Counted from the stretch's first letter, positions 51,838-61,582 are shown. The stretch: 64,000 bases of DNA from G965207335 sp965207335 (GCA_965207335.1 OZ242267.1:1488001-1552000), one strand, 5' to 3'. Notes: generated by a model from the letters alone, not told the origin. Numbers and translations: made by a program.

Positions 51838-53409
51838 TTAAAAGCTATCTTTTGTGCCTATCCTAAAGCCTAATTTACTATCGGTATTATTGGTTAAAAT
51901 AGGTTTTACTAAATCAATAAATATTGTTTTTTCCACTGAAGATTTTGACGAGTAAAATCTACTACCTATACCAACTGAGCTTATAGTGCCTGCACCTGAC
52001 ACCCTACCTATATCAAAAAAAACAGCACCACCTAAATTAAAAACTTTATATAAATTTATATTGGAATAATATCTTATTTCACTACTAAAAAAATAACTAT
52101 TATCTCCATACACAGAGTGACTACTAATACCTCTTACTCCGTCATCTACATCTCCTACTGTAAAATGCCGTCCATCGCTAAAAATATTAGTATTTTTTAC
52201 ATACATAGTAAAATTATCATATTTTTTAAAAAACTCTAATTTAGTAGTACTAGATAATTTATCGTCTTGTTGTTTGTAAATATTGTAATTGACTGCTAAT
52301 TTAGCACTTAATATAATGTCAGGGGTTAGTTTATATAATTTGCTTATAGCTGATTTAATTATATATGATAAATCTTGTTTTTTATCATCTACTAAACCCA
52401 AACTAGTATCAAACTCCCAGCCAAAGTTTAAATCTTCTATTTCGTTTATTAGATAAATGTTATATAATTTTTGATAATAATATTTTTTATACGAAGTTTT
52501 TAAAAATAAAATTCTATTATCAATATCTTGGGGTATTTCGTTTGTATTAATAATAATATTTGGTGCTAAATCTTCAAATGTGGTTTTATTTAATTCTAAA
52601 CCTAGTCCATATCTATGTAAATATTTGCCAGTCTTATTATGTAGCCAATCTATATTAACTGCATATTTACCATTAGTATTTTTGAAGTCTTTTACTGTGT
52701 TATTGTTGAAATAATGATATTCACTAGAATTATTATAAATACTAATATCATAGGCATATTTAGAGTTTACACTTACAAAATTCTTAGTTAAGCTTATATC
52801 TGCTACTTTACCATCGTCGTTATTGTATAAAGAAATGCCTAGGTTAGTATTTTTTTTTAAAAATAATGGGGTATTAATGTCTATTCCAATTCCTGAGTTA
52901 TTAGCATTAGAAAAATAATTAAAATTAGTATCAATTCCTAAGCCAAAAAAATTACTATCTCCTAATCCATAACTATATTTATTTACCCCACCTTTGCGAC
53001 CAAAACTAATTTCTGGTGTTAATGACCAAGTATCCCAAGTATTAATATTAATTACACATTGATTATCAAAAAATACTTTAGCATCATTAATATATTTTAA
53101 ACCTCTTAAATGTCTCTCTAATTCTGCTAGGTTATCCATTGTTATAGTGGGTTTTAGCAGTAAAAAACTACTTTGGTCTTCCAAAGTTATTATTTTGGTA
53201 TTAATATGTATATTATTAGCCCAATGATGAAAAAATACTGTTCCAGCAGCTGTGGTATCGAAAATAGGATTAATAATAAACTTAGTTTTATAAGGTTTTG
53301 ATACTTTACAATTTTCCGTACTATCAATTAAAATATTGCCATTAGCAGTAGTAATTAATGTTACTAAAAAAACAGTTGCAAAATAGCACTTAAACCTTTT
53401 ACATAGCAT
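51838..53409 (-). CDS. Omp85/BamA-related outer membrane beta-barrel protein
   Basis: 523 residues from Met 11 of the open frame (53409); the longer start at 53439 would overlap birA by 23 bases. A signal peptide is visible (FATVFLVTLITTANG). A POTRA-like segment (TITMDNLAELERHLRGLKYI to NDAKVFFDN) is followed by a beta-barrel domain with alternating strands and ends with a C-terminal Phe (TKDSF), the outer membrane insertion signal. VFFDIGRVSG near the end resembles the surface-antigen D15 motif. It is smaller than BamA and has few POTRAs; the role could be secretion or barrel assembly. Confidence 0.6.
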   Translation of the reverse strand: MLCKRFKCYFATVFLVTLITTANGNILIDSTENCKVSKPYKTKFIINPIFDTTAAGTVFFHHWANNIHINTKIITLEDQSSFLLLKPTITMDNLAELERHLRGLKYINDAKVFFDNQCVININTWDTWSLTPEISFGRKGGVNKYSYGLGDSNFFGLGIDTNFNYFSNANNSGIGIDINTPLFLKKNTNLGISLYNNDDGKVADISLTKNFVSVNSKYAYDISIYNNSSEYHYFNNNTVKDFKNTNGKYAVNIDWLHNKTGKYLHRYGLGLELNKTTFEDLAPNIIINTNEIPQDIDNRILFLKTSYKKYYYQKLYNIYLINEIEDLNFGWEFDTSLGLVDDKKQDLSYIIKSAISKLYKLTPDIILSAKLAVNYNIYKQQDDKLSSTTKLEFFKKYDNFTMYVKNTNIFSDGRHFTVGDVDDGVRGISSHSVYGDNSYFFSSEIRYYSNINLYKVFNLGGAVFFDIGRVSGAGTISSVGIGSRFYSSKSSVEKTIFIDLVKPILTNNTDSKLGFRIGTKDSF

Positions 53410-53416
53410 AACAGCC

Positions 53417-54151
53417 TTACTGTATGGATATAATCTCATTAGAATTATACAAAATCTTAGTTTTATTGTCTTTTATTAATAGTAAAGCACCATTATCATC
53501 TATGCCTTTTGCCAAATAGCTATTATTATCAATTAAACATATGGTTTTATCAAATAAATAATCTAATTTTTGCCACGAATTTCTAAAAAAATCTAATCCA
53601 AATCTTTCAAAATTACTAATATTTACTAAAACTTTAGTTATTATTTCATTGCTAAGATGATTTTTATTTATATTGTAATTACTTAGTATGCTTTGTAAGT
53701 CCGTGTAGTTGTTGTTAATTAGCATATTATCACTTATAACAATATTTAGGCCAATGCCAATTACACAGTCATTAATATTAGCATTTATCTTATTTTCTAT
53801 TAAAATACCTGCTAGTTTTTTATCGTTATAATAAATATCATTAGGCCATTTAATTGCTAAATTATCTATATTAAATAACTTTTTAAGTACTTTTACAAGA
53901 GCAATACCTATTATTATACTTAAACCATTTAACTGTCTTTTAATATTAATTCTTATTGATAATAAGGTACTAGAATTAGTATCAAGCCATTTTCTATCGT
54001 ATTGCCCCTTGCCTTGTAATTGATGTTTTGCTATGCATACTTGTATCTTTGGACTTGGTTTTTGGCGCAGTAAAAAATCATTTGTGCTATCTATATTGGC
54101 AAATGTATATAAAATAATGTTTTTATTATTAGCTATCTTTGAATTATCCAT
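53417..54151 (-). CDS. birA: biotin--[acetyl-CoA-carboxylase] ligase
   Basis: 244 residues from Met 18 of the open frame (54151); this start lies 11 bases from the divergent truA. Motifs are GKGQYDRKWLD (the biotinyl-AMP loop; usually GRGxxGRxW), KWPNDIYYNDKKLAGIL and CVIGIGLNIV. It attaches biotin to the carboxylase carrier. The N-terminal helix-turn-helix of E. coli BirA is absent, so it is a monofunctional ligase. It precedes the outer membrane protein by a short gap. Confidence 0.88.
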   Translation of the reverse strand: MDNSKIANNKNIILYTFANIDSTNDFLLRQKPSPKIQVCIAKHQLQGKGQYDRKWLDTNSSTLLSIRINIKRQLNGLSIIIGIALVKVLKKLFNIDNLAIKWPNDIYYNDKKLAGILIENKINANINDCVIGIGLNIVISDNMLINNNYTDLQSILSNYNINKNHLSNEIITKVLVNISNFERFGLDFFRNSWQKLDYLFDKTICLIDNNSYLAKGIDDNGALLLIKDNKTKILYNSNEIISIQ

Positions 54152-54162
54152 AAAAATATTAT

Positions 54163-54927
54163 ATGCAAAAAATAGCGTTAGGTATAGAATATATAGGTAC
54201 AAACTTTCATGGCTGGCAAAAACAAGGACTTAATACCAGAACAGTTCAATTAGTAGTTGAAACAGCACTTAGTAAAATTGCAAATCATAATATTAAGGTA
54301 TATTGTGCTGGCAGAACAGATTCAGGTGTGCATGCTAAAGAGCAAGTGGTTCATTTTCAAACCAATAGCATCCGTACAAATAGTGCTTGGTTAATAGGTG
54401 CTAATAGGTATTTAGCAGAAGATGTAAGTATTCAATGGGTACAACATGTTAGCGATGATTTTCATGCTCGTTTTAGTGCCGTAGCTAGACGGTATAAGTA
54501 TTATATATACAATAGCCCAACTCGCTCGGCTTTGCATCATCAAAACAGCACTTGGATAACTAGAAAATTATCAATAACAAGTATGCAACAAGCATCAAAA
54601 TATCTAGTTGGCGAGCATAATTTTTCTGCTTTTCGTGGCAGTCAATGTCAAGCAAAATCAGCTATTAAAACTATTAAATACTTAAAAATTAACATGCTAG
54701 ATAATATGATTATTATTGATATTAAAAGCAATGCTTTTTTACATCATATGGTGCGTAATATTGTTGGAACTTTACTAAAAACTGGTTTAAAAGAGCAGAA
54801 TATAAGTTGGATGCAAAATGTTTTATTAAGTTGTGATAGAACCAGAGCTGGTATTACTATGCCTGCACAAGGCTTACATTTTATTAAAGCATATTACCCA
54901 GAAAATAAACTCTTGCCCAACAATTAA
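54163..54927 (+). CDS. truA: tRNA pseudouridine synthase A
   Basis: 254 residues. TruA makes pseudouridine at 38-40 of tRNA anticodon stems. The catalytic Asp is in YCAGRTDSGVHAKEQVVHFQ, and AFLHHMVRNIVGTLL follows near the end. The start MQKIALGIEYIGTNFHGWQ is standard. It is divergent from birA with an 11-base gap. Confidence 0.96.
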   Translation: MQKIALGIEYIGTNFHGWQKQGLNTRTVQLVVETALSKIANHNIKVYCAGRTDSGVHAKEQVVHFQTNSIRTNSAWLIGANRYLAEDVSIQWVQHVSDDFHARFSAVARRYKYYIYNSPTRSALHHQNSTWITRKLSITSMQQASKYLVGEHNFSAFRGSQCQAKSAIKTIKYLKINMLDNMIIIDIKSNAFLHHMVRNIVGTLLKTGLKEQNISWMQNVLLSCDRTRAGITMPAQGLHFIKAYYPENKLLPNN

Positions 54928-55045
54928 AAACCTCTATTATAAAATGATTAAAATTACCCCTTTCCTTTTAACCGTATAATAGTTTTAAAAAACCTAGTAT
55001 AATGTAAGCCGTATAACAGTCTTGATATTTGTTGTAAATTTTATT

Positions 55046-56998
55046 ATGAATTTTTCTTTAAAAAAAACTATTGCCGCTGTTATTTTTGCTGTAATAGCTG
55101 TTTTAATTGCTAATATTACTCCAAGTGTAGAAATATCGTGGGTAGTTGCTATATTACTATTAACTATTTATTTATTTGCATTTGAGATAGTAGAGGTTGA
55201 TGTGGCAGCTATTACTATTATGGTAATACTAGGGCTTACTTCGTTAGAATTTTTCCAAGAATTACTAGGCATAAAATCAGCTTTAATTTCGCAACATAAT
55301 TTATTTGATGGTTTTGCATCTAATGCCGTTATATCTATTATTGCCGTTATGATTATAGGTGCTGGACTGGATAAAACAGGCTTAATGACAAAAGTCGCAA
55401 AAACTATATTAGTAATAGGCGGTAAATCAGAAAGGCGTATTATCCCTACAATATCTGCTACTGTTGGTACAATATCATCTTTTATGCAAAATGTAGGTGC
55501 TGCGGCATTATTTATTCCTGTTGTTAGCCGTATATCTGCTAAATCAGGCTTGCCTGTGTCTAGACTATTAATGCCTATGGGCTTCACTGCTATTTTAGGT
55601 GGCACAATGACTATGATAGGTTCTAGTCCTTTAATTTTGTTAAATGACTTAATAATTTTATCAAATCAAGGTCTTCCAGCAGAGCATCAAATGCATACTT
55701 GGAGCTTATTTTCTGTAACTCCAATAGGAATAGCATTAGTTATTACGGGTATTATTTATTTTGTTATTGCTGGTAAATATGTCTTACCCAAAAATGTTGT
55801 TAATATTAAAGATAATACTAAAATAATTAATTATTTTCAAGATACTTATAATATAAATTATGATTTATTTGAAATAAATGTGCCTGAAAATAGTAATATT
55901 ATTGGGCAGAAGTTAATAGGTATTGAAACAAAATATAAAATTAGAGTGGTAGCAATATGCGATAAAAATAAAAACTTTTTAGTTAATAAGGGTTCAATAT
56001 CTAGAGATACTGTTATTGAAGGAGGTATGGCATTAGGTATTTTAACTACTAAGCAAGATATTCAAAACTTCAATAAAGAGTTTAATTTACAACTATCAAA
56101 TACAATAAATACATTCTCAGAGTTTTTATCTAGCAATATAAGTGGTATGGCTGAAATATTAATACCGCCAAACTCTAATAATATTGGTAAAAGTTGCAAG
56201 GATATTTGGCTAAGAAAATCTTATGGACTATCTATTGTTGCATTACACAGAGGCGGTAAAACATTTGTAGAGGGAGATGGCATAAGAGATATATCCTTAC
56301 AATCAGGTGATACCTTGGTAGTTTACACAGATTGGGATGATTTAGAAAATTTAGAAAAAAATAAAGACTTCTTAATAATAACAAGTGATTATCCTCATAA
56401 AGAAGCTAATGGTTGTCCAGAAAAATTATACTGGGCATTACTAAGTTTTGTTATTGCTTTATGCTTAATACTATTTACTGATATAAAACTATCTGTGGCT
56501 TTATTAACAGGTGCTATAGGTATGGTATTATTAGGGGTTTTAAAAATAGAAGAAGCATATAAAGCAGTATCTTGGAAAACAGTATTTTTACTAGCAAGTC
56601 TAATACCGCTTGGCTTAGCAGTTGAGTTATCTGGCACAGCAAAATGGATTGCAGAAGAGGCTGTTATGGTAGTAGGTGGAATGCCTATATGGGTTATTCA
56701 AACTGCAATAGCTATTTTAGCAACAATATTTACTTTGGTTATGTCTAATGTAGGTGCCACAGTATTATTAGTACCACTTGTAGCTAATATCGCCATTGAA
56801 GTTGGAGCTAATCCTGCTATATTCGTACTTACTGTTGCTCTTGCTACTTCAAACTCATTTTTAATACCTACTCATCAAGTAAATGCTCTAATTATGTCTC
56901 CAGGAGGATATAAGGTGTCTGATTTTATAAGAGCAGGTAGTATTATGACGATATTATTTATAATTGTATTAATATCAATGATGAATTTAGTGTTATAA
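55046..56998 (+). CDS. SLC13/DASS-type anion transporter with TrkA-C domains
   Basis: 650 residues from ATG 55046. Twelve or so membrane segments in two halves, with two TrkA-C (RCK_C) domains between them (about 275-430: IKDNTKIINYFQDTYNINYD and GMAEILIPPNSNNIGKSCKD). SNVGATVLLVPLVANIAIEV near the end and FMQNVGAAALFIPVVSRIS earlier are the SLC13 signatures. The family moves sulfate, phosphate or dicarboxylates with Na+; the domain layout is that of the SdcS/YbhI or CysZ-like sulfate permeases, so sulfate is plausible but not shown. Stands alone. Confidence 0.8.
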   Translation: MNFSLKKTIAAVIFAVIAVLIANITPSVEISWVVAILLLTIYLFAFEIVEVDVAAITIMVILGLTSLEFFQELLGIKSALISQHNLFDGFASNAVISIIAVMIIGAGLDKTGLMTKVAKTILVIGGKSERRIIPTISATVGTISSFMQNVGAAALFIPVVSRISAKSGLPVSRLLMPMGFTAILGGTMTMIGSSPLILLNDLIILSNQGLPAEHQMHTWSLFSVTPIGIALVITGIIYFVIAGKYVLPKNVVNIKDNTKIINYFQDTYNINYDLFEINVPENSNIIGQKLIGIETKYKIRVVAICDKNKNFLVNKGSISRDTVIEGGMALGILTTKQDIQNFNKEFNLQLSNTINTFSEFLSSNISGMAEILIPPNSNNIGKSCKDIWLRKSYGLSIVALHRGGKTFVEGDGIRDISLQSGDTLVVYTDWDDLENLEKNKDFLIITSDYPHKEANGCPEKLYWALLSFVIALCLILFTDIKLSVALLTGAIGMVLLGVLKIEEAYKAVSWKTVFLLASLIPLGLAVELSGTAKWIAEEAVMVVGGMPIWVIQTAIAILATIFTLVMSNVGATVLLVPLVANIAIEVGANPAIFVLTVALATSNSFLIPTHQVNALIMSPGGYKVSDFIRAGSIMTILFIIVLISMMNLVL

Positions 56999-57025
56999 TT
57001 GTAAACCAACAAACTAAATGTAATA

Positions 57026-57823
57026 ATGAATTGGTTTAAAAATATAATAAAGCTAATACTACCGTCTAATCAGGCAAAAAACACTAAAGAATTACTTAAA
57101 TATCTAAGCGATGCTGCTGCTAATAATGTAATTAACAATAATAGCTTCACTATTATTTATAGTGTTATTCAAAATACCAATATGAAAGCCAGAGATATTA
57201 TGACGCCTAATAATAAGATGGTTAGTATTGATATTAATGCTGATGTTAAAGATATTTTAAAAATAATGTCTGATTCGGCACATTCTAGGTTTCCAGTATT
57301 TGATGATGATAAAGTCAAAGGCATACTACTGGCTAAAGATTTATTTAATAGTTATGTTTATAATCCAGATGATAAACATAATATAAATGATTATTTAAGA
57401 CCTCATCTCACAGTTCCTGAAAGTAAAACACTAGAATTATTACTAAAAGAATTTCAAGTTAATAAAAACCATATGGCATTGGTTGTTGATGAGTATGGTG
57501 CTATAAATGGGTTATTAACTATTGAGGATGTATTAGAGCAAATAGTAGGTGAGATTGAAGATGAACACGATTTTGAAGAAGATAATATAATTGATTATGG
57601 CAAGGGGCGTTATTTAGTTAGAGCTAGTACTACTATGAATGAGTTTAATAAATTTTTTGATGTAAAATTAGAAAATAACACTCATACCATAGCTGGATTT
57701 GTGTTAAGTGGTTTTGAAAAAATGCCTGAACAATCTGAGGAAATTATACTATCAGGATTTAGTTTTACTGTTATTAAATGTGATAGCAGAAAAATACGCT
57801 TATTGGAAGTTAAAAAAATATAG
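57026..57823 (+). CDS. corC: CorC/HlyC-type protein with CBS pair
   Basis: 265 residues. ARDIMTPNNKMVSIDINAD starts the first CBS motif, and NHMALVVDEYGAINGLLTIE with DVLEQIVGEIEDEHD the second. The C-terminal CorC_HlyC domain follows (RYLVRASTTMNEFNKFFDV). It has no membrane segment, so it is the CorC type (magnesium/cobalt handling) rather than the YfjD type. The MITE at 57823 starts at the last base of the stop codon; the original stop is recreated after it by the target duplication. Confidence 0.85.
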   Translation: MNWFKNIIKLILPSNQAKNTKELLKYLSDAAANNVINNNSFTIIYSVIQNTNMKARDIMTPNNKMVSIDINADVKDILKIMSDSAHSRFPVFDDDKVKGILLAKDLFNSYVYNPDDKHNINDYLRPHLTVPESKTLELLLKEFQVNKNHMALVVDEYGAINGLLTIEDVLEQIVGEIEDEHDFEEDNIIDYGKGRYLVRASTTMNEFNKFFDVKLENNTHTIAGFVLSGFEKMPEQSEEIILSGFSFTVIKCDSRKIRLLEVKKI

Positions 57824-57928
57824 AGACCTTTACATAAATAGGGGTGATTAACAGAATTCTGATTTTTGCTTAATTAAGTGAGTGGAAAGTGGGTTTTTGA
57901 TGATTATTCATATTTATGCAAAGGTCTC
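57823..57928. mobile_element. MITE-like element, short form (106 bp)
   Basis: Starts GAGACCTTTACATAAATAGG, ends TTCATATTTATGCAAAGGTCTC-like 16-bp ends, with ATATA on both sides as a 5-bp target duplication. It has the same inner sequence as 18666-18772 in inverted orientation. Its first base completes the corC stop codon TAG. Confidence 0.8.
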
Positions 57929-58024
57929 ATATAGTAATTATACTTTTTTGTTGCAATTATAATAGTTGTTCAGGTTTGACTAAATAAACTATAATTTATT
58001 TAATATTATTTTATTGTACACAAA

Positions 58025-59221
58025 TTGGACACAAATTTTTCTAGAATATCTAGCCTTCCAGCCTATGTTTTTGCAATTACCAACGAGTTAAAGGAAAAAG
58101 CTAGGGCAAAAGGTGAGGATATAGTTGATTTTGGTATGGGTAATCCAGACCAACCAACCCCTTATCATATAGTTGAAAAACTTGTAGAAGCAACAAGAAG
58201 ACCAGATACTCACAGATATTCATCGTCAAAGGGCATTCCAAGATTAAGAAAAGCTATTACTAATTGGTATAAAAAAAAGTATCAAGTAGAAATAGACCCA
58301 GAAACAGAAGCAATAGTTACCATAGGCTCTAAGGAAGGAATAGCAAATCTTGCTATGGCTACTATAAATAAAGGCGATATTGTATTAGTACCAAACCCTG
58401 CCTATCCAATTCACCCCTACGGGTTTATTTTAGCAGGAGCAGATATTAAACATATTCCTTGTACACAAGATATAGATTTTATAGCAGAGTTAGAAAAAGC
58501 TATTAATAGCAGTGCTAAAAAACCAAAAATGATGCTAATAAACTATCCATCTAATCCAACTACAGATGTCGTTAGTTTAGAGTTTTTAGGCAAGATTGTT
58601 GCTATTGCTAAAAAACATCAAATATGGTTAGTACAGGATTTAGCTTATGCTGATATTGTTTTTGATGACAATACAGCACCTAGTATAATGCAGGTAGAAG
58701 GTGCTAAAGATATAGCGGTAGAATTTTTTTCATTATCTAAAAGCTATAATATGCCTGGTTGGCGTGTTGGCTTTATGGTTGGTAATCAAACTCTGGTAGC
58801 AGCACTTACTAAAATTAAATCTTATCTTGATTATGGTATGTTTACCCCTATTCAAGTAGCGGCTATTGAGGCATTAGAGGGCAACCAGCAATGCGTTACT
58901 GATATTTGTAATATGTATCAAAGGCGCAGAGATGTATTATGCGATGGCTTAAATGCTGCCAATTGGTATGTAAAAAAACCTAAGGCAACAATGTTTGTAT
59001 GGGCCAAGATACCTCCAAAGTATCTAGCTATGAAGTCATTAGAATTTACAAAAAAACTATTACAAGATGCCAAAGTTGGTGTATCGCCAGGGATTGGTTT
59101 TGGAGAGTATGGCGATGATTTTGTGCGTTTTAGCTTGATTGAAAACGAGCATCGTACCCGTCAAGCAGTTAGGAATATTAAAGAAATGCTTAAAAATGAT
59201 AAAGTAAAATTACAAAAATAA
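58025..59221 (+). CDS. alaC: alanine aminotransferase (AlaC/AlaA type)
   Basis: 398 residues from a TTG start; no ATG or GTG lies in frame before the conserved N-terminus FSRISSLPAYVFAITNELK. It is a class I PLP aminotransferase. The PLP Lys is in FFSLSKSYNMPGWRVGFMVG, and YPSNPTTDVV and RFSLIENEHRTRQAVRNI match AlaC and the related LL-diaminopimelate transaminases. VDFGMGNPDQPTPYHIVEKL with HRYSSSKGIPRLR is AlaC-like. It makes alanine from pyruvate and glutamate. No SD is clear. Confidence 0.88.
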   Translation: MDTNFSRISSLPAYVFAITNELKEKARAKGEDIVDFGMGNPDQPTPYHIVEKLVEATRRPDTHRYSSSKGIPRLRKAITNWYKKKYQVEIDPETEAIVTIGSKEGIANLAMATINKGDIVLVPNPAYPIHPYGFILAGADIKHIPCTQDIDFIAELEKAINSSAKKPKMMLINYPSNPTTDVVSLEFLGKIVAIAKKHQIWLVQDLAYADIVFDDNTAPSIMQVEGAKDIAVEFFSLSKSYNMPGWRVGFMVGNQTLVAALTKIKSYLDYGMFTPIQVAAIEALEGNQQCVTDICNMYQRRRDVLCDGLNAANWYVKKPKATMFVWAKIPPKYLAMKSLEFTKKLLQDAKVGVSPGIGFGEYGDDFVRFSLIENEHRTRQAVRNIKEMLKNDKVKLQK

Positions 59222-59370
59222 CATTAATGCCTAAGTGATAAAGTTGACAGTTGTAAATTATGTGTTAAACACTTCTTTTTATATGCATATTTTTGCTTAG
59301 AATAAAAATCCTTACCTCAAAAAAAGCATAGTTAAAAAATATTGATACGCATAAGTACTTTGCAGTAGTT

Positions 59371-60816
59371 TTAAATATTTTTAATGTTAGCAGAACTTTT
59401 AAATTGCATTGTTATACCTATGGTAGCAAAATTAGCTATTATGCCCCACAATCCAGCATGAATATTAAGAGGGTTGGGACTTGTTGCAAATAATATCAAG
59501 TATATTACTACCGCTAAGCCAACTAACAAGCCGTACAATATAGGTTTTGCACTTATTTGTTTATACCATACCCCTAATACTATCATAGGAAATAATTGTG
59601 CTAATACCTCTAATTTTATCTTAATAATAGCCCAAATAGAGGCATCAATATTTATTGCCAAATACGACAATAATGCAAGTAGTAACAAAGAAAATAACTT
59701 ACTCACTGCAATAACATTATTTTGGTTACTATGTGGTTTTATTTTTAGGTAAACATTTTTTATAAGCATAGAGTGCATTGCCATATTGCTTGAGTCTATG
59801 GTTGACATAATAGCGGCAATTACAGCAGTAAAAAATAGCAATACAGCAATATTTAATATTTTAATGTGTGCTAACTTATTAAGCATAAGTATAATAATAT
59901 TTTCGCTAGCAGTGTCATCTAGCCCGGGAATAACATTAGTAGCAATAATAGCTATGAGTATAATAGGTAAAGTGGTAAAAAATGGCATAATAGCCATAAA
60001 CTTAAATGATTTTCTTAGTGCAGCCTCATTTCTTGCCATAAAAACTCGCTGTATTACATGTGGGTATACAGAAATACTAAAAAACACCAAGAAAATAGTG
60101 CTAAGCCATTTTATTTTATCGGCTATATCTGGTTGTTGCTGGGTATTATGTGTTATATATTGTATGTTATCTGTGCTAAACCCATAGCTATAAACAACAA
60201 CAAAAAATATTATTTGTATGGTAATTAGCAATAATATCCCCTGTATGGCATCGGTAAAAACCACGGAGCGAATACCGCCTAAGGTTTCATAAATAAAAAT
60301 AACAATTGCTAAAATAACAATACCCCATGCTATACTTATTTCACCATTAGATAGGGTATAAATAATATAACCAACAGCTTTTAGGTTGCTAAGTATGTAA
60401 TTTGAAAGTACAAATATACAAATAAGAATTACTAAATAATGTAGTAGCTTATGTTGATAACGGTCAATAATATAATCAGCTAGGGTGATATAATTTTTAC
60501 TACGAGATAAGTGATAAAGTTTAGGGGCATAGCTTAAAATACCAGCAATTATAGCCACCATAAATACCACAATTACCAGAGTAAGAAAACCTTCGCGATA
60601 AGCCTTGCCAGAAAAACCAATTATAGTATTACCGCTGTATTGAGAGGCATAAAAGGTTAGAAATAATAGGATAAAACCAAAATCTCTACCACCTAAATAA
60701 AAGTCACTTAGAGAATTGTCTTTTTTTTGCAATCTACCATAAAAACCAATTGCAATTAATACTAATAAATAGAATACAACGAATGCAATATTTATTACAT
60801 ACCCGTCAGGAGTCAT
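59371..60816 (-). CDS. sodium/solute symporter (SSS family)
   Basis: 481 residues with about 13 membrane segments. YLGGRDFGFILLFLTFYASQ, the FSGKAYREGF region and the SSS-type IMSTIDSSNMAMHSML block with the Ser/Thr sodium-site residues mark the family of Na+/solute symporters (PutP, PanF, SLC5-like). The substrate is unknown: possibilities include pantothenate, proline or an organic acid. It overlaps a small membrane partner gene (60813-60983) by four bases. Confidence 0.85.
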   Translation of the reverse strand: MTPDGYVINIAFVVFYLLVLIAIGFYGRLQKKDNSLSDFYLGGRDFGFILLFLTFYASQYSGNTIIGFSGKAYREGFLTLVIVVFMVAIIAGILSYAPKLYHLSRSKNYITLADYIIDRYQHKLLHYLVILICIFVLSNYILSNLKAVGYIIYTLSNGEISIAWGIVILAIVIFIYETLGGIRSVVFTDAIQGILLLITIQIIFFVVVYSYGFSTDNIQYITHNTQQQPDIADKIKWLSTIFLVFFSISVYPHVIQRVFMARNEAALRKSFKFMAIMPFFTTLPIILIAIIATNVIPGLDDTASENIIILMLNKLAHIKILNIAVLLFFTAVIAAIMSTIDSSNMAMHSMLIKNVYLKIKPHSNQNNVIAVSKLFSLLLLALLSYLAINIDASIWAIIKIKLEVLAQLFPMIVLGVWYKQISAKPILYGLLVGLAVVIYLILFATSPNPLNIHAGLWGIIANFATIGITMQFKSSANIKNI

Positions 60817-60983
60817 AAAAATTTATGCCACTTTTTATCAATTATTATAATTAAACTAAGAGCATAAAGAACAGTTACTAATAACGATATAATAGCCCAC
60901 AGTGGTATGCCAAACAATATGTAGTCACTACTTATAGGTGTAGTCATCAATAATAAAATAAAACTAAAAAAATAATATTTCAT
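60813..60983 (-). CDS. small membrane partner of the SSS symporter (DUF3311/YhdT-like)
   Basis: 56 residues from Met at 60983; the longer frame from 61061 has no SD. Two membrane segments, with the YILFGIPLWAIISLLVTVLY block typical of the DUF3311/DUF997 small proteins that accompany SSS transporters (as YhdT with PanF). It overlaps the transporter gene by four bases (ATGA). The pair is co-translated. Confidence 0.75.
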   Translation of the reverse strand: MKYYFFSFILLLMTTPISSDYILFGIPLWAIISLLVTVLYALSLIIIIDKKWHKFL

Positions 60984-61109
60984 AAATGCCACTGCTATAT
61001 TAGTTAAGATAATTATCAAAGTGTAAAAAATAAGACCACTACATAATGGTACTATACACACAACATCCCAAATCGTCTATAACTTAATGCAGTAATAAAA
61101 TTATAAAAA

Positions 61110-61137
61110 ACCTGTATTTATTTTAGTAAATACAGGT
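61110..61137 (-). terminator. Rho-independent terminator of RiPP precursor 4
   Basis: Read on the minus strand: ACCTGTATTTA, loop CTAAAA, TAAATACAGGT followed by TTTTTT, eight bases past the precursor stop. Confidence 0.88.
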
Positions 61138-61145
61138 AATATTAT

Positions 61146-61463
61146 TTAGACAGGAACAACAGTATCAACACAACCATAAGTGCCTAAACTACCAACTGTG
61201 CCAATTGTACTAACAAGTGTACCAACACTTCCTGCGGTTCCTGCTGTGCTAAGCTGAACATGAGCAGTACCACCTGCTGCTGATATACTTAATAGACTTT
61301 TATCATCTTGTGGAATAATAAAATAAGTTTTATTCTTAGTTTCTTTGACTACTTTATATTCAATATCTTCAATTATATTAGCTGTTATTGCTTTTAGTTG
61401 CTCTTTAGGATTTGAGACAAGCTTAGCACGAAAATCCTTATCGTATATTTTACTTTTTTTCAC
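61146..61463 (-). CDS. RiPP precursor-like peptide with NHLP-type leader (copy 4)
   Basis: 105 residues. The leader (IYDKDFRAKLVSNPKEQLKA, IEYKVVKETKNKTYFIIP) is shorter than the others by about ten residues at the N-terminus. A GG site in SAAGGTAH is followed by a 40-residue tail of Gly, Ser, Thr, Val and Ala (TAGTAGSVGTLVSTIGTVGS) with one Cys near the end. It has its own perfect promoter, SD AGGAGA and terminator. Of the four it has the most complete gene signals. Not linked to other RiPP genes. Confidence 0.72.
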   Translation of the reverse strand: MKKSKIYDKDFRAKLVSNPKEQLKAITANIIEDIEYKVVKETKNKTYFIIPQDDKSLLSISAAGGTAHVQLSTAGTAGSVGTLVSTIGTVGSLGTYGCVDTVVPV

Positions 61464-61491
61464 TTTAATTCTCCTGTACTTAAAAACATAA

Positions 61492-61520
61492 ATTATATTA
61501 TTAGTCTATTATTTTGTCAA
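61492..61520 (-). promoter_or_regulatory. consensus sigma-70 promoter of RiPP precursor 4
   Basis: On the minus strand TTGACA (61520-61515), a 17-base spacer and TATAAT (61497-61492), both perfect. The start site would be near 61485 and the leader about 20 bases, ending at SD AGGAGA. Confidence 0.85.
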
Positions 61521-61582
61521 GCAAAATTTAGTGAGTAAATATAAAGTTCATTTGTTTACATATAAAATATTACCAGCATTTT

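Noticed and set aside
53410..53439. Longer start of the Omp85-like gene at 53439
   Set aside because: It would overlap birA by 23 bases and place ten polar residues before the signal peptide; Met at 53409 fits better.
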